Shown here in pieces: positions 43,917 to 52,538 of a stretch of 64,000 bases of DNA. Numbering within the stretch: position 1 is the first letter of the stretch; the number at the start of each line of letters is the position of its first letter. Both the position numbers and the translations under genes were made by a program. The stretch spans positions 1 through 64,000 of the forward strand of contig NZ_JHBV01000003.1 in assembly GCF_000724545.1 (NCBI RefSeq). The letters run 5' to 3'. The notes beneath the pieces are model-generated. The model was not told where the DNA came from. It did no database searches and saw nothing but the letters and a program-made list of their open reading frames with translations. Source of the stretch: Aureispira sp. CCB-QB1 (GTDB lineage Bacteria; Bacteroidota; Bacteroidia; Chitinophagales; Saprospiraceae).

Positions 43917-45506
43917 ATGAAATTAAGAAATATAATATTTCCTGCTTGCTTCGTTGCTCAAGCGTTTTTTGCTAATGCTCAAGCGCCAGAGAACTGGTAT
44001 AATTTGGACAAAGAGACCGATAATGTTCAAGGAGTGAGTACAGAAAAGGCTTATAAAGAGCTATTGCAAGGAAAACAATCTTCGACCGTCGTTGTCGCTA
44101 TTATTGACTCTGGTATCGACGAAGAGCACGAGGATTTGAAAGATGTGATGTGGATTAACGAAGATGAAATTGCTGGAAATGGTATTGATGATGACAAAAA
44201 TGGATACATTGACGATGTCTATGGATGGAATTTCATCGGGGGTAAAGACGGTAAACATGTGGGGAAAGATAGTTATGAGTTAACTCGTGTGTATACTTAC
44301 TTGAAAAATAAAAAACGCAACAAAAAAGAAGAAGAGCGTTACAAAAAGATTAGAGAAGAATTTGATGCTAAGGTGACAGGAATGCAAAATAGCATGCAAG
44401 AGACACAGGCAATCTATGGTGTGGTGACTTCTTTGTTGGAAGCTTTGGGAGACAAGCCAATGACGGCAGAAAATGTAAAAGCAATTGAAGCCAAAGGTGA
44501 TAAAGTTACTATGGCAAAACAATTGTTTGAGGCTGTTTTTGTACCTCAATTAGAAACACCTCAAGATACAGTTCCTGGCGAAGAAATTGTAAAGCAATTG
44601 GAAGGTGCTTTGGAGTATTATTCTGATGCCTTGGAATATGGGTACAATGAAGAGTTCAACCCTAGAGATATCGTGGGAGATAATTACATGAAGTCGAAAG
44701 AAAAAAATTATGGAAATAACGATATCACTGGACCAGATGCAAGACATGGTACGCATGTTGCAGGTATTGTTGGAGCTGTTCGTACCAACGATATAGGAAA
44801 CAAGGGCGTTGCGGATAACGTAAGGTTAATGGCTGTTCGTGTTGTTCCTGACGGAGATGAGCGTGACAAAGATGTTGCTAATGGTATTATTTACGCTGTT
44901 GACAATGGCGCTAAAATCATTAACATGAGCTTTGGAAAAGGGTATGCGTTTGACAAGAAAATCGTTGATAAAGCAGTTAAATATGCAGAAAGGAAAGGTG
45001 TCTTATTGGTACATGCTGCTGGAAATAGTGCTTTGAATACAGATGTAGAAAGCAATTATCCAAACAAGTATTGTAAAGATAACACAGCTAAACCTTACAG
45101 CAACTGGTTAGAAGTTGGTGCTCTTTCTTGGAGAGGTGGTGCTGATGCACCAGCAACTTTTTCTAACTATGGTAAGAGAAATGTAGATGTATTTGCTCCT
45201 GGTGTAGATATTTATGCAACAGTACCTGGTTCTAAATACGAAGCATTGAGCGGTACTAGTATGGCATCTCCTGTAACGGCAGGGGTAGCAGCATTGGTAT
45301 GGTCTTATTACCCAGAGTTGACTGTAAAAGAATTGCGCAAATGTTTGGTAGAGTCTACTGTTAAAATGAACGAATATGTTAATGTTCCTGGTTCTGGTGG
45401 CGCTACGCAAATAGAATTTAAAGATTTGTGTAATACTAGTGGTGTTGTTAATGCTTATAATGCATTAAAAATGGCTGAAAAGATTGTTGCTGATAAGAAA
45501 AAATAA
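43917..45506 (+). CDS. S8 family (subtilisin-like) serine protease
   Basis: The 529-residue protein has a signal peptide (to about residue 22). The catalytic triad is clear: D64 in AIIDSGIDEEHED, H277 in RHGTHVAGIVG and S448 in LSGTSMASPV, with oxyanion N370 in HAAGN. About 200 residues separate Asp and His, against about 30-40 in classic subtilisins. The insertion (about 100-270) is charged and helical (NKKRNKKEEERYKKIREEF). No propeptide or T9SS sorting domain was seen, so it is probably periplasmic or exported by another route. Confidence 0.92.
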   Translation: MKLRNIIFPACFVAQAFFANAQAPENWYNLDKETDNVQGVSTEKAYKELLQGKQSSTVVVAIIDSGIDEEHEDLKDVMWINEDEIAGNGIDDDKNGYIDDVYGWNFIGGKDGKHVGKDSYELTRVYTYLKNKKRNKKEEERYKKIREEFDAKVTGMQNSMQETQAIYGVVTSLLEALGDKPMTAENVKAIEAKGDKVTMAKQLFEAVFVPQLETPQDTVPGEEIVKQLEGALEYYSDALEYGYNEEFNPRDIVGDNYMKSKEKNYGNNDITGPDARHGTHVAGIVGAVRTNDIGNKGVADNVRLMAVRVVPDGDERDKDVANGIIYAVDNGAKIINMSFGKGYAFDKKIVDKAVKYAERKGVLLVHAAGNSALNTDVESNYPNKYCKDNTAKPYSNWLEVGALSWRGGADAPATFSNYGKRNVDVFAPGVDIYATVPGSKYEALSGTSMASPVTAGVAALVWSYYPELTVKELRKCLVESTVKMNEYVNVPGSGGATQIEFKDLCNTSGVVNAYNALKMAEKIVADKKK

Positions 45507-45547
45507 ATTATAAGTATTGTTATTAATAACATTATTTTAGAATGATT

Positions 45548-45590
45548 AAAACCTTCTCTTAGTTAAACACTTTGGGAAGGTTTTCTTTTA
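45548..45590 (+). terminator. Intrinsic terminator after S8 protease
   Basis: AAAACCTTC (45548-45556) pairs with GAAGGTTTT (45576-45584), followed by CTTTT. Confidence 0.75.
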
Positions 45591-45888
45591 TGATTTGAAC
45601 TAGAATGTTGCTCAATGGCTTAAAAAAGAATGCCTTATGTGCTTTGTTTTTGCGAAAAATAATATCTTAGAGTGGTTACATTATCCAATTTTGAACCATT
45701 ACTACAAAAAAGTTTATTTGCGTTCATTAACTGTAGTAGTAAGTTGTACTGTTACGTGGTTTTAACCAACTATTGTAAATAGAAACTGAGTTAACATATT
45801 ATTGGTGTAAAACGTTTAGTAGATAACGCTTTATTCAAAACATGTTCTATTCCCAATTGACATTTATCTAATTAAAATTACAAATCCT
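45591..45888. other. Intergenic region upstream of OmpA-family gene
   Basis: No gene, RNA or confident promoter was found. It is AT-rich. Confidence 0.35.
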
Positions 45889-46977
45889 ATGAAATTATCT
45901 GTACACACGTTGATTTCTTTTATGTTTCTGTTTGGAGTTTATTTTAGTGCAAGCGCTGCTCCAGATTATACCGATTATGTTCCCAAATATCGTAGTCAAA
46001 ACAAAAATTTCATGCTCACAAAAATTGAATATACGACTAGTGAGATGATTCTTCATTTTAGATATGTGGCTAGTAGAGAAGAAGAAATAATCTATTTTCC
46101 AGGCTCATCTAGATCAACTGCTTGGAAATTGTATACTTCTGGCAGAAGTGGTTCTGAATTGACCAAATACGCTACACTCGAAAACATTACAATTAACGGC
46201 GAATTAAAATCCAAAAAAATAGAAGCAGGTGATGAACCTTCTTTTGTTGCGAGATATGGGGAGGTGATTAGAGGAGAAGCGCACTTTGGTAGGCTTCCTG
46301 GAAATGTAAAAGCAATTAATTTTAAGGCTAGCACTTTGGCAATTTGCAGCGATATTTTGGTAAAAGATGAAGATAGCCCAATGTTGGGAACGGTAGAGCA
46401 AATGGAAGGTAGTGTCGAGCGTTTTGATAAAATGCTTACTAATTTGGGGATAACAGTAGTTCCTGAACCCACTCAAAATAAATCTAATTTGGGAATTGCT
46501 AATAATGCAGAAGCCAAGGAAGAAGATCTTTCTACAGAAAATGCGGTGAAAGATGAAATTATTGTGAAAGCACAAGAACCAATTACATATACTCCGCAAG
46601 AATTAAATTCTTCAGAAGATTTGGATTGCAACAAGCGGGTGATCTTGAAAAATGTCTATTTTGATGACAATAGTGCTAGTTATGCAGGACGCGTCAATGC
46701 CTTAAAAACAATTCAGGTAATTGTCGACTATATGAATTATTATCCTCAAGCTATGATTATTTTACATGGACATAGTGATGTTTTAGGAGACCAAATTCGG
46801 AGCTTTGAGTTGTCAAAAGAGCGAGTGCTAGCAGTTAGAAATTCTCTAGTCTTAAGGGGGATTGATAATGATAGGATTCGAACAATTGCGCATGGAAGTA
46901 AACAACCATTACCAAAGTTTGAAAATGGAGGTAAAAAAAATAGAAGAGTTGAAGTAGAATTGATCTGTAGGGATTAA
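45889..46977 (+). CDS. OmpA-family peptidoglycan-binding protein
   Basis: The 362-residue protein has a signal peptide (cleavage near SASAA, residue 24). An N-terminal beta-rich region of about 130 residues holds TTSEMILHFRYVASREEEI, and a linker (170-240) follows. The C-terminal OmpA/MotB domain has LKNVYFDDNSASYAG (about 253-267), IILHGHSDVLGD, SFELSKERVLAVRNSL and NRRVEVEL. This domain binds peptidoglycan non-covalently and tethers the outer membrane. There is no lipobox. The N-terminal part is not recognised. A strong terminator follows. Confidence 0.88.
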   Translation: MKLSVHTLISFMFLFGVYFSASAAPDYTDYVPKYRSQNKNFMLTKIEYTTSEMILHFRYVASREEEIIYFPGSSRSTAWKLYTSGRSGSELTKYATLENITINGELKSKKIEAGDEPSFVARYGEVIRGEAHFGRLPGNVKAINFKASTLAICSDILVKDEDSPMLGTVEQMEGSVERFDKMLTNLGITVVPEPTQNKSNLGIANNAEAKEEDLSTENAVKDEIIVKAQEPITYTPQELNSSEDLDCNKRVILKNVYFDDNSASYAGRVNALKTIQVIVDYMNYYPQAMIILHGHSDVLGDQIRSFELSKERVLAVRNSLVLRGIDNDRIRTIAHGSKQPLPKFENGGKKNRRVEVELICRD

Positions 46978-47019
46978 TAGGATCAATGTAGTTGACCGAC
47001 ATAATGATTAGTGTCCAAG

Positions 47020-47072
47020 AGCACTCTTAAAACTTAATATTTCTATTAAAAAAGTTTTAAGAGTGCTTTTTT
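47020..47072 (+). terminator. Strong intrinsic terminator after OmpA-family gene
   Basis: AGCACTCTTAAAACT (47020-47034) and AGTTTTAAGAGTGCT (47053-47067) form a perfect 15-base stem followed by TTTTT. Confidence 0.92.
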
Positions 47073-47370
47073 AGTAAATGAATGGCGCATAAAATCTGAT
47101 AAAAAAAACAAAAATGCATACCATCTGAAAGCTATAGAAGTATTCTAAGAAGTTTTTTTGCCAAAAGGTTAAATTTTTTAGATGTTTTTTTTCTGATAAA
47201 GCCAATATTCTGTATTTGAGCATATTTTAGATTAACGTTATAATTGTAACAGAAAGAAGAAATATACAAGTTGGTTATGTATAATGTTCATTTTAGTGAG
47301 TGTCGTGTAGATTAACAAAAGAAAAAAAGATAAAGAGAAAAGGAAATAGACGAAATTCTTTTGTAATCAA
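47073..47370. other. Non-coding stretch before a second hairpin
   Basis: This is AT-rich with no ORF. Because it lies between a strong terminator (47020-47072) and another terminator-like hairpin (47371-47447), a small RNA could be encoded here. No promoter was identified with confidence. Confidence 0.3.
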
Positions 47371-47447
47371 ATAGCCTTCCTTGATAAATTAGATTTGGTG
47401 GTTCGAGTTCTAATTTATGACTAATAACAAGGAAGGTTATTTTTTTA
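47371..47447 (+). terminator. Long terminator-like hairpin
   Basis: ATAGCCTTCCTTG (47371-47383) pairs with CAAGGAAGGTTAT (47428-47440), with one wobble. Directly inside, ATAAATTAGA (47384-47393) pairs with TCTAATTTAT (47409-47418). A 9-base bulge lies on the right side, and TTTTTTT follows. No protein gene ends just before it. Confidence 0.7.
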
Positions 47448-47529
47448 TAAAAATCCAACTTTTTTTAACTTTTTACTCTCCTAAACCAACATTTAACTCA
47501 CAGTAAAGCCCTCCAGACATATAAAATAT

Positions 47530-47537
47530 TATCTTTG
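47530..47537 (+). promoter_or_regulatory. Possible -7 promoter element of the glycan locus
   Basis: TATCTTTG fits TAnnTTTG and lies 35 bases upstream of the first membrane-protein ATG. The expected -33 TTTG is not present at the right distance, so the call is weak. Confidence 0.35.
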
Positions 47538-47572
47538 CGGGAAAAGAATATTTCACTTGAATTTAGCCCTTA

Positions 47573-48952
47573 ATGAAACTAACAAAATTAGAGTTGTTAC
47601 TTTATCTAAGTATTATAGCTTTGCTTTTTTGTGCTCCTGCATTTTACAATGGCTTTCCCATTTTATTTCCTGATACTGCAAGTTATATCAATGCAGGTTT
47701 TATTGATAAAGTGCAAGGGTCTAGACCTTGGCTTTACAGTGGTTTCATTCGGCATATAAGTTTGTGGGAAACCTTATGGCTAGTTGTTTTTACACAAGGT
47801 TTTTTAATGGCGGGTACGGTCTATTTAATGTTCAAAGAGTTTTACCAAGGACAAAACAGGAATAAACTATTTATATTTTACAGTTTAATTATAGGAACTA
47901 CCACTGCTGTATCATTCCATGTAAGTAGATTGATGCCAGATATTTTTACACCTATAGTTATTTTACTTTTTGGTTTGATGTTGCTTGAAAAACATCTTAG
48001 TCGAAAAGAAAAAATCTTTGCTATTATACTATTTATAGCGGCATCAGGAATGCATAATTCACATTTAGTGATGAATATAGGGATGATCCTATTGGTTATC
48101 TTTGGGAGTTTGTTCAAGGCACTTCGAGTACATTACCAATCATTAGGAATCACAAAAAAAAGAGTTGGATGGTTGACCTTATGCGTTGTCATAACCCATT
48201 TATTTACTTGTACATTGCATTATTCTAAAAGTGGAGAATTTGTAGCAACTAGAGGGGGCTCCATCTTCTTATTTGCTCGACTGTGCGATTTTGGAATCGT
48301 ACAAAGTTATTTGGAAGAGCATTGTGGAGAAGACTTAAATGGCGGTATTTGCGACCATCCTGGCAAACTGTATTATGCTGGAAATTTTTTGTGGCACAAG
48401 AATTCTTACCTAAATAAAAGTGGTGGGTGGTCAAAACACAACGAGGCGTATTTTGGCGAATTGACCAAAAAAATATTGACAACGCCCAAATATCTAAAAG
48501 CTTATATCATACGTTCGATAGAGGCGACATTTATTCAATTTTTTATATTTGATTATAGCCCTGTAGAACCTCATATAAAATGGGTGACAGGTTCTGTCAA
48601 ATTATACTACCCCATGTACATATTGGCAGCAGATGGTAGTCGCCAAATGCAAGATGGTTACAATCAGAACTATGTTGATGTCAATAATGTGATTCAACAA
48701 ATCGTTGTATTTATATCTTTCTTGCTTGTTCTATTACTCTTGTGGCATCCTAAGACTTCAAAACAACAAAAAGCGTTGGCAATATTAATTATATTAAGTT
48801 TATTAGTTAATGCTTTCATAGGAGCAGCTACTTCAGGAGTGTTTGATCGTTATCAAAGCCGAGTCAATTGGCTGTTAACTTTACCTGCTTTTTGGATGGT
48901 TTGTTACTGGTTGAGTAAGTTTGAATTATTTGAAAAAAAAGCTAGAATATGA
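47573..48952 (+). CDS. Polytopic membrane protein, GT-C-like family, paralog 1
   Basis: The 459-residue protein is very hydrophobic, with about ten membrane helices starting at residues 7-25. I do not recognise a named family. Its outline resembles GT-C glycosyltransferases: a first helix and then an acidic motif in the first outer loop, NGFPILFPDTASYI with D34. Conserved segments shared with the two later paralogs are WLYSGFIRHISLWETLW (53-69), FHVSRLMPDIFTPIVIL, GMHNSHLVMNIG, LFARLCDFGIVQSYLEE and, before the last helix, DRYQSRVNWLLTLPAFW. Its stop overlaps the methyltransferase start by 4 bases (ATGA). It probably acts on a lipid-linked sugar at the inner membrane; this is inference. Confidence 0.8.
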   Translation: MKLTKLELLLYLSIIALLFCAPAFYNGFPILFPDTASYINAGFIDKVQGSRPWLYSGFIRHISLWETLWLVVFTQGFLMAGTVYLMFKEFYQGQNRNKLFIFYSLIIGTTTAVSFHVSRLMPDIFTPIVILLFGLMLLEKHLSRKEKIFAIILFIAASGMHNSHLVMNIGMILLVIFGSLFKALRVHYQSLGITKKRVGWLTLCVVITHLFTCTLHYSKSGEFVATRGGSIFLFARLCDFGIVQSYLEEHCGEDLNGGICDHPGKLYYAGNFLWHKNSYLNKSGGWSKHNEAYFGELTKKILTTPKYLKAYIIRSIEATFIQFFIFDYSPVEPHIKWVTGSVKLYYPMYILAADGSRQMQDGYNQNYVDVNNVIQQIVVFISFLLVLLLLWHPKTSKQQKALAILIILSLLVNAFIGAATSGVFDRYQSRVNWLLTLPAFWMVCYWLSKFELFEKKARI

Positions 48953-49628
48953 GTTCACCAATTGCTAAAAAAACTAAAAGTAATTTAGAAAAAACGATTA
49001 TAAAGTCACACCAGAAATTATCTCACAATAATAGAATTAATTATTTGTCTAATCTTTTTATAGGATTATTAGATGAATTAAATTTAGATGAAATTTCTTT
49101 GTTAGATATTGGTTGTGGCGATATGTCTATTGCTGAAAACTTGATGAATAGCAGGGAAACTATCAATGCGATATGTTTGGATACCTATCCGCTTCCTGAG
49201 CAATACAAGGGAGAAGAAAAGTGGGAAAAATATGTCAGTTTTGATGGACGAACGATGCCTTTTGAAGATAAAAAATTTGACGTGGCTATTTTGTGTGATG
49301 TGCTGCATCACGATTTTGAGTTTGCGGATGTTATCTTAAAAGAAGCTTGCAGGGTGGCAAAATACATAGTTGTTAAAGATCATTTCGAATATGGAATGGT
49401 TTCTCGACAAACATTACGTTTAATGGATTTTATTGGAAATTGGGATATGGCGTTTCTGTACCCGATCGATATTTTTCAAAAGAAACATATCAAGATGTAT
49501 TGAACCAGTTAGGAGGTGTGAAAGAATTAAAACAAATCTGCCCAATACCTCTGTATGAACATAATTTTCTTTTTAATCTAATTTGTCCAGGGAAGTTGCA
49601 ATACATTTCTATTCTGAAAAGTGCCTAG
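48949..49628 (+). pseudogene. SAM-dependent methyltransferase, frameshifted
   Basis: The gene starts ATGA-coupled to paralog 1. The first 160 or so codons encode a class I methyltransferase: ISLLDIGCGDMSIAENL (about 43-59) binds SAM, and KFDVAILCDVLHHDFEF is the motif after the third strand. In the original frame the sequence after MDFIGNW becomes unlike the family and stops at 49503. In the next frame, from about 49440, the family-like sequence GYGVSVPDRYFSKETYQDVL continues to 49628. One extra G in the TGGG run near 49441-49444 would restore one frame of about 227 codons. It is therefore either a recent mutation or a sequencing/assembly error. The acceptor is unknown. Confidence 0.8.
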
Positions 49629-49796
49629 TCATTTATGCTACTATTTATATAAAAAATAGCTATTATTGTTTTGCTATACCGACTTGTCTTTTAACTATAA
49701 TAGTGACTTGTTTAAAAATACGTTAGTTTGTTGGCTGTTTGCACAGAACTTTCGATAAATTAATGATAAAAAATTAATCATAAAAACTTGAACTCA

Positions 49797-50957
49797 ATGT
49801 CTGATGAACTTTTAGAATTGACAATTCTAATGCCTTGCTTGAATGAAGAACTTACGCTAGGAACTTGTATAAAAAAAGCAAAAAAATACTTAGAAGAAAA
49901 TAATATAAGAGGAGAGATTGTTATAGGAGATAATGGAAGTACAGATCGTTCGATTGAAATTGCGGAATCTCTAGGAGCTCGCGTAATCAACATTCCCCAA
50001 AAGGGCTACGGTAGTGCTTTAATTGGAGGAATAAAAGCAGCGAAGGGTAAGTATGTGATTATGGGGGATTCAGACGATAGCTATGATTTTTCAAGACTAA
50101 TGCCTTATGTCGAAAAACTGCGAGAGGGGAATGACTTAGTAATGGGCAATCGTTTTAAAGGAGGGATTGAAAAAGGAGCCATGCCATTTTTGCACAAGTA
50201 CTTGGGCAACCCTGTATTGTCATTTATTGGGCGCTTGTTTTTTAATACTTCTATTGGCGATTTTCACTGCGGTTTGAGAGGCTTTAATAGGGAGAGAATG
50301 TTATCTATTAATTTGGAATGTCCAGGAATGGAGTTTGCGTCAGAGATGGTGGTGAAGTCTATCTTAAATGATTTTAAAATTGCAGAAGTTCCAACAACTT
50401 TGTCTAAAGATGGAAGAGATCGTCCTCCTCATTTGAATACATGGACAGATGGATGGCGCCATTTAAGATTTTTGCTATTATATAGCCCTGCATGGTTGTT
50501 TTTATATCCTGGGATAGTGCTGTTTTTATTGGGAACAGTGTTGACGATAATGTTATTGTTGCAACCTTTACACATATTGGGGATTGAATTGGATATACAC
50601 ACTTTAGCATACAGTGCAACTAGTATTTTTATAGGTTTCCAGTTGATGTTTTTCTTCGTGTTCTCTAGAATATATGCTAGCATGAACGGATTGCTTCCTC
50701 CCAACAAACTGTATAATTATTACAAAAACAAGTTCTCTTTAGAGAAGGGGTTGATTTTAGGCGGTTGTTTTATTCTTTTAGGAATTGCTTTGGTCATTGC
50801 AGCGTGGCTTTCTTGGCAATCTGTGGATTATGGTGATTTAAAACCAAGAGAAACTCTACGTACTGTAATTCCATCTATCTTCTTCTTAATTGGAGGGATT
50901 CAAATTGCTCAAAGTAGCTTTTTAATTAGCATATTAGAACTAAAAAAAACAAAGTAA
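49797..50957 (+). CDS. GT2 glycosyltransferase, DPM1/undecaprenyl-phosphate type
   Basis: The 386-residue protein has a GT-A domain: LTILMPCLNEELTLGTC (8-24), then EIVIGDNGSTDRSIEIAESL and the metal-binding MGDSDDSYDF (DSD at 91-93). A C-terminal membrane region of about four helices follows, from about residue 220. This layout is typical of enzymes that load a sugar from a nucleotide donor onto polyprenyl phosphate. The ATG at 49797 (MSDELLELTI) is preferred to a TTG three codons earlier. The product could be the donor for the neighbouring GT-C-like proteins, which is the usual division of labour between such families. Confidence 0.88.
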   Translation: MSDELLELTILMPCLNEELTLGTCIKKAKKYLEENNIRGEIVIGDNGSTDRSIEIAESLGARVINIPQKGYGSALIGGIKAAKGKYVIMGDSDDSYDFSRLMPYVEKLREGNDLVMGNRFKGGIEKGAMPFLHKYLGNPVLSFIGRLFFNTSIGDFHCGLRGFNRERMLSINLECPGMEFASEMVVKSILNDFKIAEVPTTLSKDGRDRPPHLNTWTDGWRHLRFLLLYSPAWLFLYPGIVLFLLGTVLTIMLLLQPLHILGIELDIHTLAYSATSIFIGFQLMFFFVFSRIYASMNGLLPPNKLYNYYKNKFSLEKGLILGGCFILLGIALVIAAWLSWQSVDYGDLKPRETLRTVIPSIFFLIGGIQIAQSSFLISILELKKTK

Positions 50958-51118
50958 TTTATCCTTCAATCTAGTGCAGAATAGCATAAATTTTCAAATG
51001 AGTATTTTTTGTAAAATTTCTTGATTCTGTCATCAAATATGAGCGTTCTTGAATTTTATCAAAAATACTCTAATAACAATTAAAACTTCTGTTAGAATGT
51101 ACTTTGTAATTATCACCC

Positions 51119-52525
51119 ATGAAATGGACTCGTCTAGAGAAAATTAGTTACCTTTTAGTAGCTGTATTGGTTTTATGTATTCCCGCTTTTTACAATGGTT
51201 TTCCTTTTAGATTTCCAGATACCACAGGGTACTTAACATCAGGATTTGAGAATAAAATCGGAGATGCTCGTGCTTGGTTATATGCAGGTTTTATTAGGCA
51301 TGTAAGCTTATGGGAGACTTTATGGTTTGTTGTTTTTGCTCAGGGGCTGCTTATTACTGGAACAATTTACTTGTTGTTTAAATATTTTTTTAGGCATAAA
51401 TACAAGAGAGAGTTCGCGATAGTATATGTAATACTTGCAGGTTTGACGACAGCCATTTCTTTTCATGTGAGCATGTTGATGCCCGACATATTTACACCGA
51501 TAGTTATATTGAGCTTTGGTCTATTGCTTTTGGGAAAGGAATTATCGCAAAGAGATAAAATCCTTACTGTTTTCTTGTTTGTAGGAGCAACAGCAATGCA
51601 CAATTCGCACTTAGTATTAAATTTGGGAATATTAATTTTAATTGGTTTGACCATGCTTGTTAAACCTTGGCGCGTACAGTGGAATAGCTGGGGTGTAAAT
51701 GGGAGAAAATTAGTACTGTTGATTGGGCTTATATTCTTTACGCATCTAAGTGTTTGCACGTTGCATTATAGCAAAGGTGGGGAATTTAAAGCAACACGAG
51801 GAGGTACAATATTTCTTTTTGCTCGATTGTGTGATTTTGGAATTGCGCAAAGTTATTTAGAAGAGCATTGCAAAGATTCAGAGGATGCTATTTGTTCGCA
51901 TGTTCAAACTTTAAAATTAGGTAGAGGTTTTTTGTGGATGTGGCAAAGCTACTTGTATAAATCAGGAGGGTGGACAAAAGAAGGAGAAGCGTACTATGGG
52001 GAACTAGTTAAGGATATATTGACAACACCCAAGTATTTAAAGAAGTATATCATAAAGTCTACAGAGGCAATGTTCATGCAGTTTTTTTATTATGAAGTTG
52101 ATCCTCTATCCGAAATGCGAAATAAAGTGAAGGATAGTGGTTTGATTAAGACATATTTTGAAACTTATGATTTAGCAGCTGTACACAGCCGACAGTTTAA
52201 AAAAACATATAGTAATACATTCATTGAACGTCAGAATGCAGTTCAACAATTTGTAATCGCAATTGCGATGATTTTATTAGTATTGTTGTTTTGGGATAAG
52301 AAATATTCAAAACAACAAAAAGCTCTTACCGTTTTTATTGTATTAGGTTTGTTCGTTAATGCCTTTATCGCAGGAGCTACCTCAGGAGTGTATGATCGTT
52401 ATCAAAGTCGAGTAGCTTGGTTGCTTACCTTACCTGCTTTTTGGTATCTTTGTGCTAAGATAGAAACATTTGGTAAAATGCTATCTATAAGCAAAGATAC
52501 TACCATTGAAAAAGATGCATCGTAG
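51119..52525 (+). CDS. Polytopic membrane protein, GT-C-like family, paralog 2
   Basis: This 468-residue paralog of the product at 47573-48952 shares all its motifs: NGFPFRFPDTTGYL with D34, WLYAGFIRHVSLWETLW, FHVSMLMPDIFTPIVIL, AMHNSHLVLNLG, LHYSKGGEFKATRGG, LFARLCDFGIAQSYLEE and DRYQSRVAWLLTLPAFW. About ten membrane helices are present. The largest differences lie in the outer loop of about 310-375, which may determine substrate. Only 13 bases separate it from paralog 3, so those two are cotranscribed. Confidence 0.8.
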   Translation: MKWTRLEKISYLLVAVLVLCIPAFYNGFPFRFPDTTGYLTSGFENKIGDARAWLYAGFIRHVSLWETLWFVVFAQGLLITGTIYLLFKYFFRHKYKREFAIVYVILAGLTTAISFHVSMLMPDIFTPIVILSFGLLLLGKELSQRDKILTVFLFVGATAMHNSHLVLNLGILILIGLTMLVKPWRVQWNSWGVNGRKLVLLIGLIFFTHLSVCTLHYSKGGEFKATRGGTIFLFARLCDFGIAQSYLEEHCKDSEDAICSHVQTLKLGRGFLWMWQSYLYKSGGWTKEGEAYYGELVKDILTTPKYLKKYIIKSTEAMFMQFFYYEVDPLSEMRNKVKDSGLIKTYFETYDLAAVHSRQFKKTYSNTFIERQNAVQQFVIAIAMILLVLLFWDKKYSKQQKALTVFIVLGLFVNAFIAGATSGVYDRYQSRVAWLLTLPAFWYLCAKIETFGKMLSISKDTTIEKDAS

Positions 52526-52538
52526 AAAAATTAAGTAG

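Noticed and set aside
46092-46599. Two antisense frames over the OmpA-family gene
   Set aside because: They are overlapping shadows with no domain, and the + strand gene is clearly coding.
47391-47411. GGTTCGAGTTC resembling a tRNA T-arm
   Set aside because: The flanks do not form a tRNA; the sequence is the loop of the long terminator-like hairpin and no acceptor, D or anticodon stem is present.
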